A DNA stretch of 64,000 bases from contig NZ_ASWD01000001.1 in NCBI RefSeq assembly GCF_000407485.1, forward strand, positions 930,001-994,000. Direction: 5' to 3'. Shown here in pieces: positions 25,964 through 33,965 of the stretch (position 1 is the first letter of the stretch; every line of letters begins with the position of its first letter). A model generated the notes under the pieces. The model searched no databases. It had not been told where the DNA came from and was given only the letters and a program-made list of their open reading frames with translations. The stretch comes from Enterococcus pallens ATCC BAA-351. Lineage in GTDB: Bacteria; Bacillota; Bacilli; Lactobacillales; Enterococcaceae. Position numbers and translations under genes: made by a program.

Positions 25964-26115
25964 AAAAAACCCCCTTTCAGTAATTTTAACAAAAAAAGGT
26001 AACGTTTTCAAAAATTACTGAAAGTAACAAATTTGACACTCAGATGACAAAGATGTTCTTATTGTTTCGTAGATTTCTGGAGAATATTATAGCAAAAAAA
26101 TAACAGATAAGAATA

Positions 26116-26526
26116 TTACTCTTTAAATAAATGTGTAAGAAATTCTTCTTCAGTAAATTTTTTTGCGTTATTATTTAACTGATAAAAATCAGGTTTATTG
26201 TCGTAGCAAATTTCTTCGGTAATAGTCCCAGTAATCTTTTCAAAAAGTCCTGCTGGAAAGAAATAGCCACCTTCTAAAGCATGATAAAATAGGCTTGAAC
26301 CGCAATTTTTACAAAAACCGCGCTCTGCCCACGGAGAGGAAGAATATCGGTGAACACTTTCTTCACCTTTCAAGGTAAATTGATCGGAGGCGAGTTCTTG
26401 TAATGACAAGAAGGGGCTGCCAAAGAATTTTTGACACATGTGACAATGACATACAGTAATTTCTTGTGAGATGTCCGGTATAGTAATCTGAACCTTCCCA
26501 CATAAACAACTACCAGATAATTTCAT
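26116..26526 (-). CDS. GFA-family zinc protein (glutathione-dependent formaldehyde-activating-like)
   Basis: A 136-residue protein with three zinc-ligand clusters, CLCGKVQI near the N-terminus, CHCHMCQKF at about residue 26, and CKNCGSSLFY at about residue 72. This is the CENP-V/GFA domain. The reaction with glutathione is known for some members, but the true substrate here is unknown. It is divergent from the MerR gene. Confidence 0.85.
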   Translation of the reverse strand: MKLSGSCLCGKVQITIPDISQEITVCHCHMCQKFFGSPFLSLQELASDQFTLKGEESVHRYSSSPWAERGFCKNCGSSLFYHALEGGYFFPAGLFEKITGTITEEICYDNKPDFYQLNNNAKKFTEEEFLTHLFKE

Positions 26527-26581
26527 AAAAGACTCCTTTATTTTTTACTTTACTGAAACAAAAAATAAAATGCAAATTGAC

Positions 26582-26612
26582 TTGACCTTAACGTTGCGTA
26601 AAGGTGTAAGTT
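26582..26612 (+). promoter_or_regulatory. MerR-type promoter with dyad in a 19-base spacer
   Basis: TTGACC (26582-26587), a 19-base spacer and TAAGTT-like -10 frame the dyad ACCTTAACG-TTG-CGTAAAGGT at 26585-26605. Long spacers with a central dyad are the mark of MerR-family autoregulated promoters. Confidence 0.75.
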
Positions 26613-26633
26613 AATGATAGGGAGGTGGAAACA

Positions 26634-27389
26634 ATGGCTTATACAGTTAAACAATTAGCTGATTTGTCTGGAGTGAGTCCTCGAACACTGCGCTATTATG
26701 ATGAGATTGGATTGTTAAAGCCTGCAGAAATTAATCTGGCAGGGTATCGCTTGTATCAGCAGAGGGAAGTTGATCGTCTGCAACAGATTTTGGTCTATCG
26801 CTCGATGGGACTGCCCTTAAAAGAGATTCAGCAAATTTTGGATCAGCCAGAATTTAACATTGAAACCGCGCTTTATAAGCAGCAAAAGCAGCTGCTGAAA
26901 AAACGTCAAGAGATTAATGAATTACTTCTGTTAGTTGATCAAACCTTGGCTCATTATGAAGGAGAGCAAGAAATGAACAATGAAGAAAAATTTAAGCTGT
27001 TTAAACAACAAGCCTGGCAAGAAAATGAAGCGGAATATGGGGAAGAAATACGTGAAAAATATGGGGAAGAGACCGTGAAGCAAGCTGCCGATAAGTGGTC
27101 TGACATGTCTCAAAGTGATTTTCAAGCAAGGGAAGAGCTAGAACAAGAATTATTGATGAAACTGAAAAAATATGGACAAGCTCCGGCACTGCCAAGTGAC
27201 TTAGCAGAACAAATTTATGCTCTTCACAAAAAATGGCTGCAGTACAGCTGGCAAAAATATTCTGTTCAAGCACATCGCGGAGTTGCTGAAATGTATGTAT
27301 TAGATGAGCGGTTTACTGAATATTATGAGTTACGTGCAGGGAAAAATGCGGCCCATTGCTTAAGAGATATTATCCAATTCTATGCGTAA
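26634..27389 (+). CDS. MerR-family regulator with TipA-type ligand domain
   Basis: A 251-residue activator from ATG 26634 (GGGAGG 8 bases upstream). Residues 1-70 are a MerR winged helix (VKQLADLSGVSPRTLRYYDEIGLLKP), followed by a dimerisation helix. Residues about 125-251 are the TipAS antibiotic-recognition fold (QKYSVQAHRGVAEMYVLDERFTEYYE). Such proteins bind thiopeptides or multidrug ligands and activate their own gene and drug transporters. Its own promoter has the MerR dyad. No transporter is adjacent. Confidence 0.85.
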   Translation: MAYTVKQLADLSGVSPRTLRYYDEIGLLKPAEINLAGYRLYQQREVDRLQQILVYRSMGLPLKEIQQILDQPEFNIETALYKQQKQLLKKRQEINELLLLVDQTLAHYEGEQEMNNEEKFKLFKQQAWQENEAEYGEEIREKYGEETVKQAADKWSDMSQSDFQAREELEQELLMKLKKYGQAPALPSDLAEQIYALHKKWLQYSWQKYSVQAHRGVAEMYVLDERFTEYYELRAGKNAAHCLRDIIQFYA

Positions 27390-27447
27390 CATTCGGTGAA
27401 TATAAGCCTTTCTGATATAGTATTTTCAAAGAGAGGAAGCGACCAGC

Positions 27448-27789
27448 ATGGCTAAAAAAACACCCCCAATTGATACGCAAGCGTATATTGATCAAGCTGC
27501 TCCTGAGGCACAGGCGTTATTATCCCAGTTAGCTGTTCTTTTACGAAAAATGCAACCTACTGAAGAGAAGATTAAGTGGGGGCAACCGTTTTTCTTCTAT
27601 AAAGAACGGCGGGCTAGTATAGCTGCATATAAGGAACATGTGAGTGTTAGTTTTTCTGAGGATTTAACCCCTGAAGAAACCAATCAAGCAAAAAATTTGG
27701 GCTATGCAACCGGACAGAAGCGAGTGAATATCCGCTTTGATCAATCCATTCCCGATGAGCTGCTTGAAGAAATGATCAAAAAAAAGTAG
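27448..27789 (+). CDS. DUF1801/YdhG-type protein
   Basis: A 113-residue protein (IDTQAYIDQAAPEAQALLSQL...EEKIKWGQPFFFYKERRASIAAYKEHVSVSF) of the YdhG/YobT DUF1801 family, which has the frataxin-like fold. In B. subtilis a YdhG protein (Fra) has been linked to iron delivery. Start ATG 27448 with GAGAGGAAG upstream. It may be co-transcribed with the MerR gene 58 bases upstream. Confidence 0.8.
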   Translation: MAKKTPPIDTQAYIDQAAPEAQALLSQLAVLLRKMQPTEEKIKWGQPFFFYKERRASIAAYKEHVSVSFSEDLTPEETNQAKNLGYATGQKRVNIRFDQSIPDELLEEMIKKK

Positions 27790-27800
27790 GAGTGTCCTTT

Positions 27801-28190
27801 TTACAGGTACACTTCTACTTTTTTTCGATCACTTACAGGTAAATTTTTCACCACCAATCGGTGAGAAAGACGAATCATGTTTTCAATTTCCTGGTCACTT
27901 AATTGAGTAGTAGCTAGCTTGATGGTGTTCCAATGCTTTTTATTCATGTGATAACCAGGAGTAATATCAGAATATAGTTCACGCAGCTCTTCATTTTTCT
28001 CAGGCAAGCCTTTTAAAGTAATGGTTGAAGCATCAGTAGCTTCTAGGGTCATTAAGCCAAACATTTTACCGTAAAGATCAAAATACAAGGTTTCCCAATC
28101 TTGACGATAATAGACTTTTGCTTTAGGCAATTCATTGCCGAAGTTTTGAAAACGTTCAATCCTCTTTTTGATGCGTTGAAGTTCTGACAT
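27801..28190 (-). CDS. MmcQ/YjbR-family protein (CyaY-like fold)
   Basis: A 129-residue protein. The C-terminal part (DITPGYHMNKKHWNTIKL...IENMIRLSHRLVVKNL) is the signature of the MmcQ/YjbR double-wing DNA-binding-like family. Function not established. The start is immediately at the stop of the HEAT-like gene, and its SD (AAGGAGG) lies inside the last codons of that gene, so translation is coupled. Confidence 0.8.
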   Translation of the reverse strand: MSELQRIKKRIERFQNFGNELPKAKVYYRQDWETLYFDLYGKMFGLMTLEATDASTITLKGLPEKNEELRELYSDITPGYHMNKKHWNTIKLATTQLSDQEIENMIRLSHRLVVKNLPVSDRKKVEVYL

Positions 28191-28883
28191 TTAGGTGGAC
28201 CTCCTTACATTTAATGAGCGCTGGGCTTCAGTTGCTAAGCCAGCATTGGTTTGAATAATTTCTTCAAGCAGCGGTTTACTTTGGGGAAAGGCAGAAAAGC
28301 AAATGATTAATTTCCATTGAATCAAAGGATTATCTTCATTTTCATCCCAAAGTGTTAGAAGCTGGTTAAAGTATTCATCAGATGCTTCATGAGGATGATA
28401 AAAAACCAGCAGACCAATGGCATCAATCAGTTCACTTAGTTTAGATGAGTTCAGGCTGCCCAACTGCTCAAATAAAGTCGGCAAGATTGTTGGATACATG
28501 TTACCTAGTGAACGAGCGATAAGGTCTCGAGGTAACGGGAACGACTTTTTAGCCGAGGGTTTCGCTAAGGGCAGCTGGTGCTGATTGTTTCCAATTTCAC
28601 CTAAATAGGGCAGCATTTGTTTAGCGGTTTCAGGCGTTCCCACCTCCAATTTACGCATGATTTCTAAGCGACAATACAACTTTTTTTCGTTTGCTGCTGC
28701 CTCCAATAGTTTAGCAGTCGTTGTTTTTGTAAGCGGCATCAAACGTGCAGCAGCACTGCGTTCCTGCGGTTTTTCTGAATCTAATAAGTTTAATAGTTCT
28801 TCTGGAGATCTATTTTGAAACGGGACTAAATCGTCGGCTTCTATCCAACCTCTTGCTTGCAGTTGTTCTTGATTACTTTTCAT
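28191..28883 (-). CDS. Helical-repeat (HEAT-like) protein
   Basis: A 230-residue all-alpha protein with repeating helix pairs (SPEELLNLLDSEKPQERSAAARLM; ATAKLLEAAANEKKLYCRLEIMRKL; LIARSLGNMYPTILPTLFEQLG), resembling HEAT or PBS lyase-type repeats. Probably a protein-binding scaffold. Function unknown. Coupled to the MmcQ/YjbR gene downstream, which points to a shared role. Confidence 0.65.
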   Translation of the reverse strand: MKSNQEQLQARGWIEADDLVPFQNRSPEELLNLLDSEKPQERSAAARLMPLTKTTTAKLLEAAANEKKLYCRLEIMRKLEVGTPETAKQMLPYLGEIGNNQHQLPLAKPSAKKSFPLPRDLIARSLGNMYPTILPTLFEQLGSLNSSKLSELIDAIGLLVFYHPHEASDEYFNQLLTLWDENEDNPLIQWKLIICFSAFPQSKPLLEEIIQTNAGLATEAQRSLNVRRST

Positions 28884-29027
28884 AAGAAATCTCCTTTTTT
28901 TGAGTATAGCAGTAAAAAAAGAGATAGTGAATGATCTTTTAAACGAATATTTTTTGTGCTTTTTTTCACAAATTCGTTGCTTTCTCTTTTTTTATGTGCT
29001 AAAGTATGGAAAAGGAGATGTGATAAT

Positions 29028-29318
29028 ATGAGAAAAATTGTTGCCAATCCAATCGAACTGAGAGATGCCATTCGTTGTGAGAAGAAAGAGATTGCACTAA
29101 CTAGCGGATTTGCTAACATGATGCGTCCTTTCGCTGAGTTTCAAAAAAGAACCAAAAAGGAAATGAGTATCAACGAGGTAACTGAAGCGGTTGATCTGCC
29201 AGCAAGCGTAGTACTTGCTTTCGATTCAAAAACCATGGACAAGCTGTTCAAAACCTATCAAGTAGTAGTAAATGAAGATACTGCTAAGGGAGTGGAACTG
29301 GAATACGTTCATGTTTAA
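29028..29318 (+). CDS. Small 96-residue protein, unknown function
   Basis: Soluble, from ATG 29028 (AAAGGAGATG upstream). The sequence starts MRKIVANPIELRDAIRCEKKE and has two helical parts followed by a beta-rich tail (YQVVVNEDTAKGVELEYVHV). The earlier in-frame start at 28956 lacks a ribosome-binding site. I do not recognise the family. It has its own terminator at 29350-29402 and is probably monocistronic. Confidence 0.65.
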   Translation: MRKIVANPIELRDAIRCEKKEIALTSGFANMMRPFAEFQKRTKKEMSINEVTEAVDLPASVVLAFDSKTMDKLFKTYQVVVNEDTAKGVELEYVHV

Positions 29319-29789
29319 TTTTTTTCTAGAATCTTGTGAAAAAATTATCAAAGGTAGTCTGTAAAGCGTATTTAATCGTTCTTTACTGACTGCCTTTTTT
29401 ATTTTGTCCCCAAACTCAGTTGGTTTAGCGAAATACAAATTCAAAAAAAGTGTTGCTTAGATTTGGAAGAAGCCAAAGAAATAGTTGAGTAGGGTATAGA
29501 TTTATGTCAATGCCAAAAAAACGAAATGACATAGTTGAGCACGCTCTCTATTAAGCGTGCTCGTAGAAGCGTTTGTTGGCGAAAATGGTCTATTGCTGAA
29601 ACGAGTATTGTCCGAAATCAAAACAAGTGCCATGGGTATTTGATAGCGGCTTTAGCAGATGAAAAGTTGTTTCACCGCCATGGCTAATGCTGAGGGCTCA
29701 AAGTTTATTTCAAAATACCTAAACAATAGCCGGATTCAGTAATGGACCAAGCTTTTTTGTCGCCTCTTTTCACTTATAGCAAGCCCAAC
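29319..29789. other. Intergenic region with terminator and inverted repeat
   Basis: The left end holds a terminator at 29350-29402 (AAAGGTAGTC with GACTGCCTTT plus T). GAGCACGCT at 29537-29545 and AGCGTGCTC at 29554-29562 form a hairpin without T tract. The rest looks like degraded coding DNA (short fragments, many stops) but nothing is recognisable. Confidence 0.4.
29350..29402 (+). terminator. Terminator after the 96-residue gene
   Basis: AAAGGTAGTCTGTAAAG pairs with CTTTACTGACTGCCTTT with one bulge, then T. Confidence 0.75.
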
Positions 29790-30959
29790 TTATTTCCGCT
29801 TTTTCTTATTTCGCTTACTCTTGCCCATTTTTTTATCCAAACGTCTTTTCAATCGCTTTTGTTCCCACTGTTCTTTTTTCTTGCGAATTTCTTCCGGACT
29901 CTCATAAGAGTTCTGCTTCTTATTCTTATTCTTTTTGGATTTCTTCTTATTAGGGAGCTTTTCTGTTTTTGTTTTTTTGTCGGAATCAGGATCAGGCGTG
30001 TTCTCTGGTTCATCACTCAAGACAAATTCAGCTTGAGCATCCTTCAACTTAATCCCTTGTGCAAAGGCAGTCAACAGCCTGCTGAGCAATTCTGTTTCAT
30101 CTGTTTCTGGAGGCAGCGTAAAGCCATCCAATAAGAATTCAGTGGTTCCTTCGAGGGATTTGCCTGCATAGACATTATTTTTCAAATAGTCGCTGGACTC
30201 AAGAAACGGAACAGTCTCTGCTGAACCACCTTCAAGTTGAGTTTCCATTTGAGCCAAGATATTCATTGCTTTAGAGATTTGTGGCTGCAGAATACTCAGC
30301 ATGTCATCAGCTGGTTCTGCTTCAACTTCTTTTTCTGCTTCCCGTTCACTGTCGTAAACCGGCTCGGTTGGTAAATAGATGTAGCGAACCAATTCAGTGA
30401 AGCGTCTTACGCCATCTTTTTCAAGGATGGTTAGTGAGCTTAAAATGGATAAAAGGGCAGTGGTTTCTTCAATAGAATAGCAAGGATCAGTATCCTTTAA
30501 AGTAAAGCGATGCTTTTTGCCATTGGCGTCTTTATAGACAGTGGAAATGTTTATGAGTTCTTTGGCTTCGCGGCTGCCAGAGTGCAGCATTTCATGGAGA
30601 TGATCAGTTTTCTCGCGGGTAGCTTTGGTAACGGCTAAATACTCTTCGTGACTTTCAAATAAACGGGAAAGGACCTTTTCCCAATCTTCTGGAGTGAAAT
30701 ATTCTTTAACATAGACACAAAAATGGCGGACGGAGGCTAATTCCTGCACATTACCTTCCAAAAAAATACGGCAAATCAACTCTTGACCTAAGAAAGAAAA
30801 GTCACAGGGTGAAAACGCATTGCGAACAAGTACAAAAATAGCACTTTCTACTATGTGCTGGATGGCATGATGCTCTGCGAAGTGCTCGGGAAATCTACGT
30901 TCAAGTCCTTTTCTCTTCATGGTTGTCAGTTGAGTTAGCTGCAGGTTTTTTGTGGTCAT
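29790..30959 (-). CDS. Large hypothetical protein with a very basic C-terminal tail
   Basis: A 389-residue soluble protein. The N-terminal half is helical (ERRFPEHFAEHHAIQHIVES...LGQELICRIFLEGNV), the middle is acidic (EREAEKEVEAEPADDMLS) and the last 70 residues are a Lys/Arg/Asn-rich tail (KKKSKKNKNKKQN, RKKKEQWEQKRLKRRLDKK). The tail looks made for RNA or DNA binding. I cannot name the family. It is monocistronic, with GAGGAGATAATGCC before ATG 30959. The contrast between acidic middle and basic tail is notable. Confidence 0.6.
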   Translation of the reverse strand: MTTKNLQLTQLTTMKRKGLERRFPEHFAEHHAIQHIVESAIFVLVRNAFSPCDFSFLGQELICRIFLEGNVQELASVRHFCVYVKEYFTPEDWEKVLSRLFESHEEYLAVTKATREKTDHLHEMLHSGSREAKELINISTVYKDANGKKHRFTLKDTDPCYSIEETTALLSILSSLTILEKDGVRRFTELVRYIYLPTEPVYDSEREAEKEVEAEPADDMLSILQPQISKAMNILAQMETQLEGGSAETVPFLESSDYLKNNVYAGKSLEGTTEFLLDGFTLPPETDETELLSRLLTAFAQGIKLKDAQAEFVLSDEPENTPDPDSDKKTKTEKLPNKKKSKKNKNKKQNSYESPEEIRKKKEQWEQKRLKRRLDKKMGKSKRNKKKRK

Positions 30960-31589
30960 GGCATTATCTCCTCATCTATAGTTGTAAGTTTGAATGAATT
31001 GTTTCATGTTGTTTTAGCATCCGCTTCCATTGTAATATACTGGAACGAAAAATCAAGTATTTTTTCAAAAAAGAAACAAAATGACTAATATAAGCTCTAT
31101 TTATTAGTCGTTTTTCTCCTATATGTAACTATAAAAATAATAATTATAGTTTAACGAAATGTTATCCGAAATATAATGATTTTGTGATGTTATAGCGAGT
31201 TCATAACGAATATAGAACGAATTGCCGATTAAAATTTTAAAAAATACTTAAGGAAGTTTCAGGTGAGAAGGGCAAAATTTCTTTGGCCTTTTGATGCTAG
31301 AAGCAGATTTTTTTTAGGGACTGCTTAATGTTCAGCGATGGTTTTTAGCTGTAGCCGCAGGGATAAAAAGGGGCAAAAAAATAAGTGCATTTGTTAAGCT
31401 AGGCATAGAAGAAAGCAATCTTCCTTCTTTTTTTTCCGTGTTTATGTAAGATAAGCAGGATCTCCCCCTATGTCATTTGTCACAGGAGGGTCTTTTTGAG
31501 CGGATGTTTTTCTTTTTTATTAGTCAGTCGATACAATAGAAGAAAGCTGTGAGTAGTTCAGTTTATGCAGTTGAGGAGGGGGAAATCCA
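30960..31589. other. 630-base non-coding region
   Basis: No gene supported. The sequence is AT-rich. At about 31449-31498 a C-rich then G-rich stretch (GGATCTCCCCC later GGAGGGTCTTTTTG) can form an imperfect terminator-like hairpin on the plus strand. At 31410-31434 AGAAG...CTTCCTTC precedes a T run. A TACAAT at about 31541 may be the -10 of the gene at 31590. Confidence 0.4.
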
Positions 31590-32045
31590 ATGCCTTGGAA
31601 TATGAAAGATTATCCAGCTTCGATGAAAAACCTAGAAAAAGTAACACGAAAAAAAGCAATTGATATAGGGAATGCGCTTTTAGCTGACGGCTATCCAGAA
31701 GAGCGCGCGATTCCGATTGCGATTAGTCAGGCCGAAAAGTGGTATGAGGATGCTTCTGATCAAGAGATCCAGCAAGCTAAAAAAGCTAAGAATCCACAAA
31801 AAAACGACAAACATGAAACCAACCCCAATACTAAAAAACTCATTAATGCGAACGTGTCCGTTAAATATCAAGACGATCAATGGGAAGTTATTTCAGATGG
31901 GGCGGAGCATGCCAGTGAACGGTTTGCAAAAAAATCGGAAGCAATTCAGCGAGGAAAAGCAATAGCTGAAAACAAACAATCTGAATTAAAGATTTTTAAA
32001 CGTGATGGTACCTTGCAAGAAACCCAAAATTTTAAAGCTAACTAG
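31590..32045 (+). CDS. YdaT-like stress protein with DUF2188 C-terminal domain
   Basis: A 151-residue protein. Residues 1-60 carry a helical domain starting MPWNMKDYPASMKNL, seen at the N-terminus of B. subtilis YdaT-type general stress proteins. Residues about 88-151 are a DUF2188 domain (WEVISDGAEHASERFAKKSEAIQRGKAIA). The start has GAGGAGG upstream. Probably involved in stress response, by family only. Confidence 0.75.
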   Translation: MPWNMKDYPASMKNLEKVTRKKAIDIGNALLADGYPEERAIPIAISQAEKWYEDASDQEIQQAKKAKNPQKNDKHETNPNTKKLINANVSVKYQDDQWEVISDGAEHASERFAKKSEAIQRGKAIAENKQSELKIFKRDGTLQETQNFKAN

Positions 32046-32047
32046 AG

Positions 32048-32086
32048 AAAAACCGTGAGAAAGTTCTTCCTTCTCACGGTTTTTTA
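32048..32086. terminator. Bidirectional terminator between YdaT-like gene and SOS operon
   Basis: AAACCGTGAGAA pairs with TTCTCACGGTTT, with runs of A and T on both sides. Confidence 0.85.
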
Positions 32087-32362
32087 TGAAATAGAATGCG
32101 ATTGCTGGAAATTCTCCATATCAATCATAATACGTGTTTTTCCTAGCACAGCATATTTGGCTGCAACAAATTGATTTCGTGAATTAAATTGCCCGCCAAC
32201 GATAACCTGCATACCGTTTTCTACATCGGCTAAGAAGTTCAAGCTATGTTTAGCGATTAAACAATGTTGATTATCCAACTGAAAGTATACGAGAGGGGAA
32301 TTAGAAAGCTTTAGCACCTTTAAGTGACTAACCGTTCCTTTTAACGTAATCATAGAATTCAC
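32084..32362 (-). CDS. Second gene of the LexA-box operon; unknown
   Basis: A 92-residue protein with a compact beta-barrel-like pattern (LKGTVSHLKVLKLSNSPLVYFQLDNQHCLIAKHSLNFLADVENGMQVIVGGQFNSRNQFVAAKYAVLG). The pattern of strands and the valine/glycine layout suggest an OB-type nucleic-acid-binding fold (similar in style to small SSB/PriB-like domains). This is inference from visual reading. Its start overlaps the stop of the upstream gene by 4 bases. It is controlled by the LexA-box promoter at 32650-32669. Confidence 0.7.
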   Translation of the reverse strand: MNSMITLKGTVSHLKVLKLSNSPLVYFQLDNQHCLIAKHSLNFLADVENGMQVIVGGQFNSRNQFVAAKYAVLGKTRIMIDMENFQQSHSIS

Positions 32363-32631
32363 TCCTTATTCCTAAGATTGAAAGCAGACTGGTAAGGACT
32401 TTGTGTACGAACTCCCTTAAAAACGAGTTCATCATTGGAACGCTCAAATATAAAGTAACTATCTTGTTTTTTCTTAGTACGTTTAGCAGCTACCTTAAAA
32501 TAATCTCGCTGCTCCGCATCCATTTTTTCCACAATAGTACTAAGAAATAAGGCCAAAGGAACGGAATCTTGAACAACCGAGTAATAAGCTTGATAAAACG
32601 TTGAAACAGAGTTTGCACTGATCATGGACAT
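32359..32631 (-). CDS. First gene of the LexA-box operon; unknown
   Basis: About 90 residues from ATG 32631 (GAGG about 9 bases upstream; several in-frame starts are possible between 32640 and 32625). Helical N-terminal region (SVSTFYQAYYSVVQDSVPLALFLSTIVEKMDAEQRDYF) and a basic beta-like tail (KQDSYFIFERSNDELVFKG). No family recognised. Directly preceded by a promoter whose spacer contains a perfect LexA box, so it should be induced by DNA damage together with the next gene. Confidence 0.7.
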   Translation of the reverse strand: MSMISANSVSTFYQAYYSVVQDSVPLALFLSTIVEKMDAEQRDYFKVAAKRTKKKQDSYFIFERSNDELVFKGVRTQSPYQSAFNLRNKE

Positions 32632-32649
32632 TATCATCACCTCAACACT

Positions 32650-32678
32650 ATTATACGAACATGCGTTCGGAAAGTAAA
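32650..32678 (-). promoter_or_regulatory. LexA-box promoter of a two-gene SOS operon
   Basis: On the minus strand a TATAAT -10 (32650-32655) is preceded by a 17-base spacer containing CGAACGCATGTTCG (32656-32669), a perfect palindromic LexA/DinR box. A weak TTTACT -35 lies at 32673-32678. Confidence 0.85.
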
Positions 32679-32693
32679 GTAAGTTTTCTCAAA

Positions 32694-32717
32694 AAAAAGA
32701 AGCTTTTCAGCTTCTTA
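32694..32717 (-). terminator. Terminator of the Prd-like operon
   Basis: On the minus strand AAGAAGCTGAAAAGCTTCTT is followed by eight T, right at the end of the gene at 32715. Confidence 0.85.
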
Positions 32718-33176
32718 AGATTGACGCATTTTTAGACGCAAACGGGCAATCGCTTTTTGCGCATCTAATTTAGTGACCGTATTTTGACCTAGAATCCCCG
32801 TTTCATTCCCGTGAGTGCTTTTGTAAAAGGGCAGAACCTCTTTCAAATACTGGTTCGTAACAACAAAATCCTCAGCTTCACAAACACTCATAGCGACAAA
32901 TGGAAGTGCAGCTTTTCCAACTTCATGGATTAGATTTGCGTAATCAATGTGGTTATTACCAATCCCGTTACAGGATAAAATGGCCCCGTCAATTTTTAAA
33001 GAACGAAGCAGCTGCGCGGTTCGAGTGCTGGCTAACATTTTTGTTGGGGTATCATCAGCACTGCCCATAATGATAATTCCACGTAAATCAATTTCTTCAT
33101 CTGCTGCTAAAAGCTCTACAAAGGGATCACGATAATGGTATAGGGTTGTTTCTTTCATACTTGCACCTAAACCCAT
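32715..33176 (-). CDS. prdE: PrdE-like protein: C-terminal half of the D-proline reductase proprotein family
   Basis: A 153-residue protein. The sequence IDGAILSCNGIGNNHIDYAN followed by IHEVGKAALPFVAMSVCEAEDFVV and YLKEVLPFYKSTHGNETGIL lines up with the part of PrdA after its self-cleavage site. It also carries the family pattern LAADEEIDLRGIIIMGS near the start. PrdA is the pyruvoyl subunit of selenoprotein D-proline reductase; PrdD and PrdE are smaller homologues in the same clostridial operons. The gene starts exactly where PrdA is cleaved. It has no Thr-Cys or Ser-Cys at its N-terminus (it starts MGLGAS), so it cannot form a pyruvoyl group. 12 bases after the PrdD-like gene. Confidence 0.75.
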   Translation of the reverse strand: MGLGASMKETTLYHYRDPFVELLAADEEIDLRGIIIMGSADDTPTKMLASTRTAQLLRSLKIDGAILSCNGIGNNHIDYANLIHEVGKAALPFVAMSVCEAEDFVVTNQYLKEVLPFYKSTHGNETGILGQNTVTKLDAQKAIARLRLKMRQS

Positions 33177-33188
33177 AACATTGCCTCC

Positions 33189-33926
33189 TTAATCCATAGC
33201 GCGAATAACACCGTCACGATATTCATTTGGTGTTACCAGTTGGGGCATACAGCCCATATCAATAATTGACTTGCTTCCTTGAAAACCTGCTGGCTCAGTA
33301 GGAAATAAATGCGTATCATAAACGGCTCCTTGACCTGAAACCTCCTTCACTAAGACAATTTGCTTAGCTTCAGGCCGACACTGATCATCAAATACATGCT
33401 TTTCAGTATAAGCGTTAGGGTCAAAAGTTCGCAGCTGTTGCCGGAAAAATGAACAAAATTGATCGCAGGCTAAATGTGCCGCATCTGGCCCAGCTCGGGA
33501 AACCCAAGCATCTGCTTTTAAGATGACATCAAAGGAAATGAGCCAATCATCCTGTGCTGGGGTTCCTGGTTTGCCCCAGTCAATTTGTTCTGACAAAATT
33601 CCTTCTGAACCACCACCATTACAAATTTGTCGTCCATTGGTATCCACCCCAGTTAGTAGGACGTATACACCTGTTAAGGTATGAGTGATCCCTTCACCAA
33701 GCTTTCCCAATGCTTTAGCTGAAAGGGGGATGATGTCCATAATCGTGTTGGTATATTGATAACGCTTATCTGGTGGGATAACGTTGATGGTGATTGATTC
33801 AATCAAAGGGTGAACCAAAGACGATGTATCTGGGGAAACAATCATTCTCCCCGTCTCAACAACTAAATTATTTTCTCCTAATTGGATCTCTTGAACGTGA
33901 TAACCTTTGATAGTTAATAGAGACAT
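33189..33926 (-). CDS. prdD: PrdD-like protein: N-terminal half of the D-proline reductase proprotein family
   Basis: A 245-residue protein. It matches the central part of PrdA up to the cleavage site: VIPPDKRYQYTNTIMDIIPL, GITHTLTGVYVLLTGVDTNG, SEGILSEQIDWGKPGTPAQD, RAGPDAAHLACDQF and VLVKEVSGQGAVYD. It ends at ...DGVIRAMD, where PrdA continues across its Thr-Cys cleavage point. PrdD proteins accompany proline reductase in clostridia. With the PrdE-like gene this gives a natural split version. It implies the organism has a D-proline reductase, a selenoprotein enzyme, elsewhere, and this fits selA/selB/tRNA-Sec in this window. Confidence 0.78.
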   Translation of the reverse strand: MSLLTIKGYHVQEIQLGENNLVVETGRMIVSPDTSSLVHPLIESITINVIPPDKRYQYTNTIMDIIPLSAKALGKLGEGITHTLTGVYVLLTGVDTNGRQICNGGGSEGILSEQIDWGKPGTPAQDDWLISFDVILKADAWVSRAGPDAAHLACDQFCSFFRQQLRTFDPNAYTEKHVFDDQCRPEAKQIVLVKEVSGQGAVYDTHLFPTEPAGFQGSKSIIDMGCMPQLVTPNEYRDGVIRAMD

Positions 33927-33965
33927 TTCATCGCCGCCTTTTCATAATGTAAAGGTTCTCAAAAA

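Noticed and set aside
29403-29740. Degraded transposase
   Set aside because: Short translated fragments show no transposase motif or terminal repeats; left as unassigned.
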